Shown piece by piece: positions 34,758 through 43,046 of a stretch of DNA of 64,000 nt; position 1 is the stretch's first letter, and every line of letters begins with the position of its first letter. The notes under the pieces are model-generated. The model did not search any database. It was given only the letters and a program-made list of their open reading frames with translations, and had not been told where the DNA came from. A program made the position numbers and the translations under genes. The DNA is from Panacagrimonas sp052386745 (lineage in GTDB: Bacteria > Pseudomonadota > Gammaproteobacteria > Nevskiales > Nevskiaceae), in assembly GCA_052386745.1 (NCBI GenBank), contig JBQTJW010000007.1:1-64000 (forward strand). Direction: 5' to 3'.

Positions 34758-36647
34758 ATGAGCGACATTCTCAACATCGGCATTTCGGGGCTCCTGGCGG
34801 CCAAGCGTTCCCTCGACGTCGTTGGCCACAACATCGCCAACGTCGATACCCCCGGCTACAGCCGGCAGCGCGTGGACCTGGTGGCGCGACCCGGCACGCT
34901 GGTATCGGGCGGGTACGTCGGCAATGGTGTCGATATCGCCAGCAGCCATCGGGTGGTGGATGACTTCGTTTCCACGCGCCTGCTCGGGGACACGGCCTCC
35001 CTGGGGCGGGCCAGCAGCTTTTCCACCGTGGCAGCCCGGATGGATCGCCTGCTTTCGGATGCGGATAACGGCCTTGCGCAACCGATCAACACGTTCTTCG
35101 CATCGCTTGAAGGGGTTGCGGCCAATCCTGGGTCCACTGCGGCGCGACAGACCGCAATCGAGGGACTCAACAGACTGGTCGCGTCCTTCAACGATCTGCA
35201 GGGCCAGATCGATGGGCTTGGCGCGGAGATCGAAGCGCAGATCGCGCAGAACGTGGGCGAGATCAACGATGCCGCCCGGTCGATTGCGCAGCTCAACGAG
35301 CGCATCGTCAGCGCGCAGGCATTCTCTGGCGGCAGCCCCCCGAGCGATCTGCTCGATCAGCGCGACGAGCTGCTCAATCAGCTCTCCGCCAAGATCGGGA
35401 TTCGCACCACGAAGCTCGAAGATGGTTCGATCAGCGTATTCATCGGCAGCGGGCAGCCCCTGGTGCTGGGCAACAAGGCCGGGTCGTTGGGCGTGGCGCA
35501 GGACGAGTTTGCGTCCGGGCGCCAGGACATCACGTTCTCAAGCGGCACGGTGGCCGTGCGGATCACCGGCCAGCTTGGCGGAGGCGCGCTGGGCGGGCTC
35601 CTGGATGCGCGGCGCGAGATCGTGGAGCCGGCGCAGGCCCGGTTGGGCCAGCTGGCTCTTTCCGTGGCCGATGCAGTCAACAGCCAGCAGGCGCAGGGCG
35701 TGGATCAGAACGGCAACCTGGGGGGCGATCTGTTCAAGCCGTTCAGCAGCACTGCACGCGGCGCGACGGCCAACACGGGCAGCGCCGCAGTCAACTTCAC
35801 GGTCGATGATCCCGCGCAACTTGGAACCGGCGATTACCGGATCGAGTACGACGGCTCGGCCTGGACGCTGCGCAACGCCGGTAACGGGCAGACGCTGCCC
35901 CTGAGCGGCACCGGCACGGCGGCCGACCCGTTTGTCGGCGGCGGCATGCGCGTGTCCGTCAGCGGGGCGGCCCAGGCGGGCGACCGATTCCTGCTGCAGC
36001 CCACGCGCTACGCGGCCGGCGCGGCAGGGGTGACAACCCGCGATCCTGCGGCGATTGCCGCGGCCTCCGCCGTCAGTGCCGCGGCTGCAACCGGCAACCT
36101 CGGCACTGGCACGATCAGCGCCGGCAGCGTGGTGGACGCCGGCGACCCGGCCTTGCGCAGTGCCGTGTCGATCAGCTTCACCAGCGCCTCCACCTACAGT
36201 CTCAATGGCACGGGAAGCTACCCCTACACCCCGGGCTCGGATATCGATCACAACGGCTGGCGGGTGCAGATCAGCGGCAGTCCCGCCGCTGGCGACACCT
36301 TCAACGTGGGGGGCACCCCGGCCGGCAGCAGCGACAACCGCAATGCCAAATTGCTGGCAGCGGTGGGGCAACTCAAGGTGGTCGGAGGGCGCGACACGTT
36401 ATCGTCGGCCAACAGCAGCTGGGTGGCGCAGACCGGGAGCACCGCGCAGCGGGCCCAGTTGAGCGTCAATGCGCAGACGTCGCTGCAAGCCCGTACCCTG
36501 GCCGAGCGCGATTCGGCCTCGGGCGTCAACCTGGATGAGGAAGCGGCCAATCTGCTGCGCTTCCAGCAGGCCTACCAGGCCGCTGCCCAGGCCATTGCCG
36601 TTGCCGATACCATTTTCCAGACCCTGCTTGGCGCAACCCGGAGGTAA
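34758..36647 (+). CDS. flgK: Hook-filament junction protein 1, FlgK (HAP1)
   Basis: 629 aa. N-terminal rod-hook motif VVGHNIANVDTPGYSRQRVD (about 21-40), a long variable Ala/Gly/Ser-rich middle (about 300-530) and the C-terminal helix SGVNLDEEAANLLRFQQAYQ. FlgN should chaperone its C-terminus. GGGAGC ribosome site. Only 3 bp separate it from flgL. Confidence 0.95.
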   Translation: MSDILNIGISGLLAAKRSLDVVGHNIANVDTPGYSRQRVDLVARPGTLVSGGYVGNGVDIASSHRVVDDFVSTRLLGDTASLGRASSFSTVAARMDRLLSDADNGLAQPINTFFASLEGVAANPGSTAARQTAIEGLNRLVASFNDLQGQIDGLGAEIEAQIAQNVGEINDAARSIAQLNERIVSAQAFSGGSPPSDLLDQRDELLNQLSAKIGIRTTKLEDGSISVFIGSGQPLVLGNKAGSLGVAQDEFASGRQDITFSSGTVAVRITGQLGGGALGGLLDARREIVEPAQARLGQLALSVADAVNSQQAQGVDQNGNLGGDLFKPFSSTARGATANTGSAAVNFTVDDPAQLGTGDYRIEYDGSAWTLRNAGNGQTLPLSGTGTAADPFVGGGMRVSVSGAAQAGDRFLLQPTRYAAGAAGVTTRDPAAIAAASAVSAAAATGNLGTGTISAGSVVDAGDPALRSAVSISFTSASTYSLNGTGSYPYTPGSDIDHNGWRVQISGSPAAGDTFNVGGTPAGSSDNRNAKLLAAVGQLKVVGGRDTLSSANSSWVAQTGSTAQRAQLSVNAQTSLQARTLAERDSASGVNLDEEAANLLRFQQAYQAAAQAIAVADTIFQTLLGATRR

Positions 36648-36650
36648 GCC

Positions 36651-37844
36651 ATGCGCATCTCCACATCGATGCTGCATGACCAGGCGCTCGCCGGCATTCA
36701 GCAGTCGCAGACGCGTGCCATGCGCACGCAGAGCGAGCTCGCTGCCAACACCCGGCTGCTGTCCGCGGCCGACGACCCCGGCGCCATGGCGCAGTCGCTG
36801 TCGCTGGATCAGCGCCTGAGCCGGCTCGATGCCTGGACCCGGAGCGCAGACACCGCCGCCGGTCGGCTCGGCCAGGAAGAGGCCGCCCTGAGCGGTTCTG
36901 CGGATGTGCTCAATCGCGTGCGGGAGCTTGCGCTACAGGCGAACAACGGCACGCAGTCGGCGGAGTCGCGCGCCAATATCGCCAGCGAGCTGGAACAGCT
37001 TCAGCAGCAACTGCTTGCATACGCCAACACGGGAGATGGCGAGGGCGGGTACCTGTTCGGCGGCAGTGCGTCCGGAGCCGCGCCGTTCGCGTTGTCCGGC
37101 GGCGGGGCCAGCTACAGCGGCGATGCACTTGTGCGTAGTTTGCAGGTGGGTGATTACCGAGAAGTCGCGGATGCCGATGCGGGAAGCGCCGTCTTCATGC
37201 AGCTGAGAAGCGGCAACGGTCGCTTCGACATGGCCGGCGCACCAGCCAATAGTGGCACTGCTGCCCTGTCCCGCGCTGTCGTCACCGATGCCGCGACCTG
37301 GAACGGTGCCGCCTACACCGTGACGTTCAGCGCAGGCGCCTACGAGGTGCGTGATGCGGGAAATGCGCTGGTGGGCGGCGGAGCCTTTGTGGCGGGGCAG
37401 GCCATCCGCCACGGCGGGGTGGAACTGGTGTTCACCGGCACGCCAGCGGACGGCGACAGCTTTGCGCTCACGCCATCGACGTCCTCGGACGCCTTTGCAG
37501 CCGTGCAGAAGCTGATCGGGGCGGTGAAGGCCGATGCCAGTAGTCCTGCCGCGCGCGCGCAGCGGCAGACCGGGTTTCTCGGGGTGATCGCGGAAATCGA
37601 CGGCGCGCTCAACCGCGTGAACGATGTGCGAGGCAGCGTCGGGAACCGGCTCGCAGCCGTGGACGATGCGCGCAGCGCACTGCAGGGGCAAACACTGCTG
37701 GCACAGGAAGCGCTGTCACCCCTGCGCGATCTCGACCTCGCGGAAGCCAGCACCCGCCTGAACATGCAGCTCACCGCGCTGCAGGCGGCACAGAAGTCCT
37801 ACATGAGCATCCAGGGCCTGTCGCTGTTCAACTACCTGCGCTGA
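36651..37844 (+). CDS. flgL: Hook-filament junction protein 3, FlgL (HAP3)
   Basis: 397 aa flagellin-like junction protein: N-terminal MRISTSMLHDQALAGIQQSQ, LLSAADDPGAMAQSLSLDQR (about 38-57), ELALQANNGTQSAESRANIA, and a C-terminal coiled coil (SPLRDLDLAEASTRLNMQLT). GGAGG lies at the end of flgK. Last gene before the 382-bp gap to fliC, hence the probable end of the hook operon. Confidence 0.95.
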   Translation: MRISTSMLHDQALAGIQQSQTRAMRTQSELAANTRLLSAADDPGAMAQSLSLDQRLSRLDAWTRSADTAAGRLGQEEAALSGSADVLNRVRELALQANNGTQSAESRANIASELEQLQQQLLAYANTGDGEGGYLFGGSASGAAPFALSGGGASYSGDALVRSLQVGDYREVADADAGSAVFMQLRSGNGRFDMAGAPANSGTAALSRAVVTDAATWNGAAYTVTFSAGAYEVRDAGNALVGGGAFVAGQAIRHGGVELVFTGTPADGDSFALTPSTSSDAFAAVQKLIGAVKADASSPAARAQRQTGFLGVIAEIDGALNRVNDVRGSVGNRLAAVDDARSALQGQTLLAQEALSPLRDLDLAEASTRLNMQLTALQAAQKSYMSIQGLSLFNYLR

Positions 37845-38226
37845 TCCCGGCGCACGAACTCGGTGCTGATCCCAGCGTTGATGCCGACGCTCGCTTCCGG
37901 CACGGTCCGTTCGTTCCACGCGCTCGCGTGATGGCAACGCGTCGCGCCGCCGGCGGTGGCGCCGGACATGATCATCCGGCGCCGCTGTCGTCAACACCAC
38001 GAGCGTCGGCACGCCGGTTCAATCCCGGGCCTCTCACTTTCCGTTTAACGGGTCGTTCGCCTCCGCTTGTCCGCAACGTCGCTGGAGGCCTGAAGTTTGG
38101 CGCCGCCCCGACCGCTAATTCTCACAGCAGCGGAGCACGAACCCACACCAGGATCCTCGGCCCAAAGCGGATTCCGACACAGGCATGTCGCCGGGTGAGG
38201 AACCATCCCACTTAGGAGTGTTACCC
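37845..38226 (+). other. 382-bp flgL-fliC intergenic region with nested inverted repeats
   Basis: A perfect 12-bp inverted repeat pairs TGCCGACGCTCG (37882-37893) with its complement at 38000-38011. Inside it lies a strong hairpin GGCGCCGGA (37958-37966), 8-nt loop, TCCGGCGCC (37975-37983). There is no T-tract, so a simple intrinsic terminator is not obvious. The fliC sigma-28 promoter and ribosome site (AGGAGT, 38214-38219) occupy the last 140 bp. No open frame is convincing here. Confidence 0.6.
38091..38118 (+). promoter_or_regulatory. Sigma-28 promoter of fliC
   Basis: TGAAGTTT-N12-ACCGCTAA, 7/8 and 6/8 matches to TAAAGTTT / GCCGATAA, with spacing one base longer than consensus. The implied leader is about 100 nt, as is common for flagellin mRNAs. 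Confidence 0.7.
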
Positions 38227-39381
38227 ATGGCACAAGTCATCAACACCAACGTTTCATCCCTGAACGCCCAGCGCAACCTGACCGCCTCGCAGGGCTCGCT
38301 GGCTTCGTCGATCCAGCGCCTTTCGTCCGGCATGCGCATCAACAGCGCCAAGGACGACGCCGCCGGCCTCGCCATTTCGCAGCGCATGTCTTCGCAGATT
38401 CGCGGCCTGGACCAGGCTGCACGCAACGCCAACGATGGCATCTCCCTGGCGCAGACGGCCGAAGGCGCGCTCGACGAGGTGGGGAGCAACCTCCAGCGTA
38501 TCCGCGAACTCGCCGTGCAGTCGGCCAACGCCACCAACAACGGCACCGACCGCGCCGCACTCCAGACCGAGGCCGTCCAGCTTCTGGCGGAAGTCGATCG
38601 CGTTGCCAACCAGACCCGGTTCAACGGCGTTGCGCTGATCGACGGCAGCTTTTCGTCGGCCGTGTTCCAGGTTGGTGCCAACGCCGGAGAAACGATCACC
38701 GTGGGATCCATCGTGGACGCAAACACTGCCGCCCTGGGATCCGTCACCTCTGCGACCGGCCAGTCGAGCGCCGTCACGGTCATCGACACCCTGACGGCCG
38801 TTGGCGCCGGTGCGCTGCTCATCAACGGCACCGATGTCGGGGCGGGGATCGGGGCTGCCGGCTCGGCCCAGCAGCGGGTGGGCCAGGTGGTGGACGCCAT
38901 CAACAACTACGCCACCACCACCGGAGTGAACGCGGCTTTCGACAGCGCGACCAACCGCATCGTGCTCACGTCGGCCGCCAACATCGTTGCAACCGGTACG
39001 GATGACGGCAGCCTGACCGGCTTCGCCGTGACCGGTGCCGATGGCGATGCCACGGCCACGACCACGACGGGACTGACGTCCCTGAGCCTCGCTTCGTATT
39101 CCGGCGCGGCGCTGGCGATCCAGCAGATGGACAGCGCGCTCTCCCAGGTCAATTCCGCCCGTGCCAACCTGGGCGCCCTGCAGAACCGCTTCACCTCGGT
39201 GGTGTCGAGCCTGACCACCACGTCGGAGAACACCAGCGCCGCGCGCAGCCGCATCGTCGATGCGGATTTTGCGAAGGAAACGGCCAACCTGACCCGTGGG
39301 CAGATCCTGCAGCAGGCCGGCACGGCGATGCTGGCCCAGGCCAACTCCCTGCCGCAGAACGTGCTCAGCCTCCTGCGCTGA
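38227..39381 (+). CDS. fliC: Flagellin
   Basis: 384 aa filament protein, the only flagellin in the window. The D0/D1 ends are conserved: MAQVINTNVSSLNAQRNLTA, then LSSGMRINSAKDDAAGLAIS, and at the C-terminus SRIVDADFAKETANLTRGQI followed by QQAGTAMLAQANSLPQNVLS. The surface-exposed middle (about 175-285) is short and Thr/Ala/Gly-rich. ATG 38227 has AGGAGT 7 nt upstream; the in-frame start 14 codons earlier would not match flagellin N-termini. Driven by sigma-28. Confidence 0.97.
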   Translation: MAQVINTNVSSLNAQRNLTASQGSLASSIQRLSSGMRINSAKDDAAGLAISQRMSSQIRGLDQAARNANDGISLAQTAEGALDEVGSNLQRIRELAVQSANATNNGTDRAALQTEAVQLLAEVDRVANQTRFNGVALIDGSFSSAVFQVGANAGETITVGSIVDANTAALGSVTSATGQSSAVTVIDTLTAVGAGALLINGTDVGAGIGAAGSAQQRVGQVVDAINNYATTTGVNAAFDSATNRIVLTSAANIVATGTDDGSLTGFAVTGADGDATATTTTGLTSLSLASYSGAALAIQQMDSALSQVNSARANLGALQNRFTSVVSSLTTTSENTSAARSRIVDADFAKETANLTRGQILQQAGTAMLAQANSLPQNVLSLLR

Positions 39382-39396
39382 ATCCTCGGCCCGAGA

Positions 39397-39422
39397 TTCC
39401 GGAGGCCGGCGCGGCTCCGGAA
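39397..39422 (+). terminator. Hairpin between fliC and flaG
   Basis: Perfect 8-bp stem TTCCGGAG / CTCCGGAA around a 10-nt GC-rich loop, in the 63-bp fliC-flaG gap. There is no T-tract, so it may be a 3'-end stabiliser or partial attenuator of the abundant fliC mRNA rather than a full terminator. Confidence 0.5.
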
Positions 39423-39444
39423 CCGGACGGCGAAGGGTACGCGG

Positions 39445-39780
39445 ATGATCACTCCGATTCCGAGCCTGACCGTGGTGCCTCTTCCCAAGTGGGAAGGGGC
39501 ACCTCCGGTTGTCTCCGGGCCGGTGCAGGAATTGCAGCGAGGGGCGGGGACGACGGAGGAGCCCTTGAGCCTGGAGTTCGCGGTCAGCGAGTTGAACGAG
39601 CACTTTTCCAGGCGCAGCGAGCTGCTGTTCCGGGTCGACGAGGAAAGCGGGCGGCTGCTGGTTTCCGTCGTCGATGCGCAGAGCGGGGAGCTGCTCCGCC
39701 AGATGCCGAGCGAGGAGGCGCTGCGCATTGCCCGCATGCTCGACGACCACGGCGCGCGTCTGATCGACGGCGCCGCCTGA
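39445..39780 (+). CDS. flaG: FlaG family protein
   Basis: 111 aa. The C-terminal FlaG domain (about 45-108) has LEFAVSELNEHFSRRSELLF, FRVDEESGRLLVSVVDAQSG and LLRQMPSEEALRIARML. FlaG proteins influence filament length or anchoring; the mechanism is not settled. It lies in the usual place between fliC and fliD. Confidence 0.93.
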   Translation: MITPIPSLTVVPLPKWEGAPPVVSGPVQELQRGAGTTEEPLSLEFAVSELNEHFSRRSELLFRVDEESGRLLVSVVDAQSGELLRQMPSEEALRIARMLDDHGARLIDGAA

Positions 39781-39809
39781 GTTGATATCGGAGGCTCCAG
39801 GAGCACGAC

Positions 39810-41129
39810 ATGGCCATCACCTCTTCCGGCGTCGGGTCGGGCCTGGACGTCAACAGCATCGTGACGCAGCTGGTGTCGTCGGAGCGCAAGGCGGCCGACA
39901 CGCGGATCTCGGTTGCGCAGACCACCACCCGCGTCAAGATCTCGGCGCTGGGAACCACGAAATCGGTTCTGACGAATCTTCAGTCCGCGCTTTCCAAGCT
40001 CAAGACAGGCGAAGCCTTGACCGCGCTGAGCGCAAAAAGCAGCCACGAAGCGCTGCTCACGGCCAGCGGGAGCAGCGGCGCAGTGGCGGGAAGCTACGGC
40101 GTCGAGGTTGTCGAACTGGCCCGTGGCAACAAGCTCGTTTCAACGCCTTACGCGTCGGCCGCCGCATCGGTGGGGAGCGGCAGTTTCACTTTTTCAAGCG
40201 GTGGCGAATCCTTCACCGTCACCTTGGTCGACGGTGCCAATTCGCTGGCCGATCTGCGCAATGCCATCAACAATGCCACCGACAACAGTGGCGTGTCGGC
40301 GGCGATCATCAACGAGAGCGGAGGGTCGCGGCTGGTCCTGTCGGCGCGTGACACCGGTCTGGTCAATTCGGTCACGCTCACCGCCGGCGCACTGACGCTG
40401 ACCGAGCAGCAGATCGCAAGCGACGCGCATGTGCGTATCGAGGGGTTCGACCATTACTCGCCCAGCAACCAGGTGACCACCGCGGTCGACGGTGTCTCCT
40501 TCAACCTCCTGAAGGCGGAGCCAGGAACGACGGCAACCATTACCTTGAGTGCCGATCCTGCCGCTGCAACAAGCGCGATCAAGGGCTTCGTGAAGGCGTA
40601 CAACACCTGGACAACGACGATTGCCTCGCTCACCAAGTACGACGCGGCCAGCGATACGGCAGGCGTCCTGCTGGGCGACGGCGCCGTGCGCACGCTGCGG
40701 CAACAGTTGCGCAGCATGGTGGGCGAGTCAGTTGACGACGCGGGCACATATTCGGCACTCGCGCAGATCGGGATCACCAGCGCGACCGACGGTACGCTGA
40801 CGGTGGATGACGCCAGGCTCAGTGCAGCGCTCGGCGCCGATGCCGGTTCCGTACAACGGTTGTTTGGTGGCAGTGAAGGGCTCTCCGAGCGCCTGGTATC
40901 CGTGCTCGACCGCTATCTGGGGACGGGTGGCCAACTCGCCTCGTCGACTGACGCCCTGAACGCGCGCACCAAGGAGCTTCAGCGTCAGCAGGACAAGCTC
41001 GATCAGCGCATGTCCGCGGTCGAAGCCCGTTACCGGCGGCAGTTCATCGCGCTCGACTCCGTGATTGCGAGCCTTCAGGGTACCCAGAGCTACCTGACTC
41101 AGCAGCTGGCCTCGCTGAATTCGAACTGA
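39810..41129 (+). CDS. fliD: Filament cap protein FliD (HAP2)
   Basis: 439 aa. N-terminal MAITSSGVGSGLDVNSIVTQ followed by LVSSERKAADTRI; central domains D2/D3 with the FliD-type GVSFNLLKAEPGTTATITLS; C-terminal coiled coil (about 375-435: TKELQRQQDKLDQRMSAVEA). It caps the filament and folds flagellin. GGAGC upstream. fliS follows after an 85-bp gap holding a sigma-28 promoter. Confidence 0.95.
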   Translation: MAITSSGVGSGLDVNSIVTQLVSSERKAADTRISVAQTTTRVKISALGTTKSVLTNLQSALSKLKTGEALTALSAKSSHEALLTASGSSGAVAGSYGVEVVELARGNKLVSTPYASAAASVGSGSFTFSSGGESFTVTLVDGANSLADLRNAINNATDNSGVSAAIINESGGSRLVLSARDTGLVNSVTLTAGALTLTEQQIASDAHVRIEGFDHYSPSNQVTTAVDGVSFNLLKAEPGTTATITLSADPAAATSAIKGFVKAYNTWTTTIASLTKYDAASDTAGVLLGDGAVRTLRQQLRSMVGESVDDAGTYSALAQIGITSATDGTLTVDDARLSAALGADAGSVQRLFGGSEGLSERLVSVLDRYLGTGGQLASSTDALNARTKELQRQQDKLDQRMSAVEARYRRQFIALDSVIASLQGTQSYLTQQLASLNSN

Positions 41130-41155
41130 GACCTCCGGCACCTCCTCTCCGATCC

Positions 41156-41182
41156 TCAAGATTGCCGCGGGAAAGCCGCTAA
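41156..41182 (+). promoter_or_regulatory. Sigma-28 promoter of fliS
   Basis: TCAAGATT-N11-GCCGCTAA, exact consensus spacing and nearly the same boxes as the cheV promoter. It lies 32 nt upstream of the fliS ATG. Confidence 0.85.
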
Positions 41183-41214
41183 GCAATCAGGAATCAGCAA
41201 ACGGAGTGGTGGCC

Positions 41215-41616
41215 ATGTCGTACGCAAGCAACGCTGCCCTGCAGCAGTACCAGAACGCATCCAACAGCTCGGCTGCGCACTCGGCGAGTCCGCACCAGCT
41301 GATCGGCATGCTTCTGGCTGGCGCCCTCGATCGCATCGCTTCCGCACGCGGGTGCATTGCCCGTGGAGATATTTCCGCCAAGCTGCGCTACCTCGGCAAC
41401 ACCATCGTGATTGTCGAGCACCTGCGGGTTTGCCTGGACCCCAAGGCTGGCGGCCAGGTTGCGGCAAATCTGTCGGCACTCTACGACTACATGGTGCGCA
41501 AGCTGGTCAGGGCCAATGTCGAGAACGATGACGCGGCGCTGGGCGAAGTGGCGTCCCTGCTGCGCACCATCAAGCAGGCCTGGGACGCCATGCCGGCGTC
41601 GGTAACCCGTCACTGA
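41215..41616 (+). CDS. fliS: Flagellin export chaperone FliS
   Basis: 133 aa four-helix chaperone that binds the flagellin C-terminus and prevents premature polymerisation. Motifs SASPHQLIGMLLAGALDRIA (about 27-46), IVIVEHLRVCLDPKAGGQVA and LSALYDYMVRKLVRANVEND. Start ATG 41215 with a GGAG element upstream; a GTG three codons earlier is possible. Own sigma-28 promoter. Confidence 0.95.
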   Translation: MSYASNAALQQYQNASNSSAAHSASPHQLIGMLLAGALDRIASARGCIARGDISAKLRYLGNTIVIVEHLRVCLDPKAGGQVAANLSALYDYMVRKLVRANVENDDAALGEVASLLRTIKQAWDAMPASVTRH

Positions 41617-41631
41617 CCTTCGCGCGCGGTC

Positions 41632-41647
41632 TGGCACGCTCCCTGCA
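41632..41647 (+). promoter_or_regulatory. Sigma-54 promoter of the PilZ gene
   Basis: TGGCACG-CTCC-CTGCA, GG-N10-GC with a full -24 box; the -12 box differs from TTGCA at its first base. The -12 C is at 41646, so +1 is expected near 41658, one base before the ATG at 41659. Confidence 0.72.
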
Positions 41648-41658
41648 CCTGCGCGCTC

Positions 41659-42213
41659 ATGAACGACGAAGTCGCCCGCAGACCCACCCGCCCGAGCTAC
41701 CGCGGCGTCCTGCCGCTCGCCTGGACGCCCCTGGAATGTCCTCTGGACGAATCCGGCCTCAATCGCCTCCATGAAGACAACCTGCGCGTGCTGGCTGCGA
41801 CGGCGGTTCTGGACGGCGGCCGCACGCTGGGCGAGGACCCCACGCCACAGGATATTGAGATCGAGCGCCTGCACCAGAAGGTCGACCTGCTGATCGAGAT
41901 GACGGCCTTGGCCCTGGGTGCCAGCAGTGCTTTGCCGATGGCGGTGGGTGTGGAACTGTCGGCCGGCGAGGCGATCTGGGAGGCCGGTTCGTCGATGCCG
42001 CGCGTTGGCGAACGGGGCACGCTCAGGCTGCATGTTCATCGCAGCGTTCCCCAGCCGTTGCGGCTTGCGGCGACGATCATCCCTGCCGAGCCGGGCCGCG
42101 TGCGGGCACGCTTCGACGGCATGGCCGAAGCCTGCCAGGACGCGCTGGAACGCCATGTGTTCGTTCATCACCGGCGCGCCGTCGCCGTGGGCCGACAAAC
42201 GCATCGGGCCTGA
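41659..42213 (+). CDS. PilZ-domain protein of the flagellar locus
   Basis: 184 aa. An N-terminal RRPTRPSYRGVLPLAW fits the PilZ RxxxR motif (Arg7/Arg11); the second motif is degenerate (VELSAGE, residues about 97-103, where D/NxSxxG is expected). Between them are heptad-like helical residues IEIERLHQKVDLLIEMTALA (about 66-85). Xanthomonads have an atypical, helix-containing tetrameric PilZ protein, and this is probably that type; direct c-di-GMP binding is uncertain. No ribosome site precedes the ATG, which agrees with the predicted leaderless sigma-54 transcript. Confidence 0.78.
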   Translation: MNDEVARRPTRPSYRGVLPLAWTPLECPLDESGLNRLHEDNLRVLAATAVLDGGRTLGEDPTPQDIEIERLHQKVDLLIEMTALALGASSALPMAVGVELSAGEAIWEAGSSMPRVGERGTLRLHVHRSVPQPLRLAATIIPAEPGRVRARFDGMAEACQDALERHVFVHHRRAVAVGRQTHRA

Positions 42214-42260
42214 CGACCATCCGGTCTGCGCGGTGCGCCGCGTTCGTCGGACAATGGCGC

Positions 42261-42896
42261 ATGAAAATAATACTGGCGGACCAACACAACCTGGTCCGGG
42301 CCGGCTTGCGTCGGCTACTCGAAGAGACGGGTTTGGTCGAAGTCGTCGCCGAAGCGGACGAGGGACAGCAGTTGCTGTCGCTCATCGGGCAGCTCCGGCC
42401 GGACGCGATCGTCTGCGACCTGCGCCTGCGCGGAATGAGCGGAATGGAGGCGCTGGAGCAGATCCGTCGCCATTACCCGGAAGTCCGCGCCGTGGTCCTG
42501 ACGACGCAGATTGACGCGTCAAGCGTTCGTCAGGCGCTACGGCACGGTGTCTCCGCTTTCGTCACCAAGGACGCCGACCTTTCGGAACTGGCCCTGGCCC
42601 TGAAGTCGGTCAGGCGAAATCAGCTCTATCTCAGCCCCGCCGTTTCCCAGAGTGCCATCGACAGCCGCGAGGTCACGCGTGCCAACGGTGCCCTGGCACT
42701 AACCCCGCGACAACGGCAAGTCGTGCAGCTCATCGGAAAGGGCCGCTCAACCAAGGAAATTGCGGCGCTGATCGGCATCAGCGTCAAGACCGTCGAAACT
42801 CATCGCGCCCGGCTGATGCAAAGCCTGAATCTGCACGGGACGCAGGCCCTGATGCGCTTTGCCGTCTCCAACGGATCTGGCGCGGTGGATAGCTGA
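42261..42896 (+). CDS. NarL/FixJ-type response regulator (REC-LuxR)
   Basis: 211 aa. Receiver domain (1-120) with phosphoacceptor Asp53 in VCDLRLRGMSG, a single acidic residue Asp7 at the usual acidic pair (ADQH), Thr in VVLTTQ and Lys in VTKDAD; LuxR helix-turn-helix (about 148-205: ALTPRQRQVVQLIGKGRSTK then EIAALIGISVKTVETHRARL). No histidine kinase is adjacent. It lies between the PilZ gene (47 bp) and rpoN (150 bp) and may control flagellar genes, but its targets are unknown. Confidence 0.88.
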   Translation: MKIILADQHNLVRAGLRRLLEETGLVEVVAEADEGQQLLSLIGQLRPDAIVCDLRLRGMSGMEALEQIRRHYPEVRAVVLTTQIDASSVRQALRHGVSAFVTKDADLSELALALKSVRRNQLYLSPAVSQSAIDSREVTRANGALALTPRQRQVVQLIGKGRSTKEIAALIGISVKTVETHRARLMQSLNLHGTQALMRFAVSNGSGAVDS

Positions 42897-42956
42897 GGCG
42901 CGTTCGTTCAACCGTCAGGCGCCGGCGTTTCGAGCAGCAGGAAATGTAAGGTAATC

Positions 42957-42973
42957 CCTGACACGCCGTCAGG
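42957..42973 (+). promoter_or_regulatory. Inverted repeat upstream of rpoN
   Basis: CCTGAC-ACGCC-GTCAGG, a 6-bp-arm palindrome in the 150-bp gap before rpoN. It could be an operator or a short hairpin. No sigma-28 or sigma-54 promoter is seen in this gap. Confidence 0.35.
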
Positions 42974-43046
42974 AACATACCGATGCGCTGTCAGCCGCGA
43001 TTCTCAGCACGATACGTCCCACGGATCACAACGCGGGAAGGGCAAC

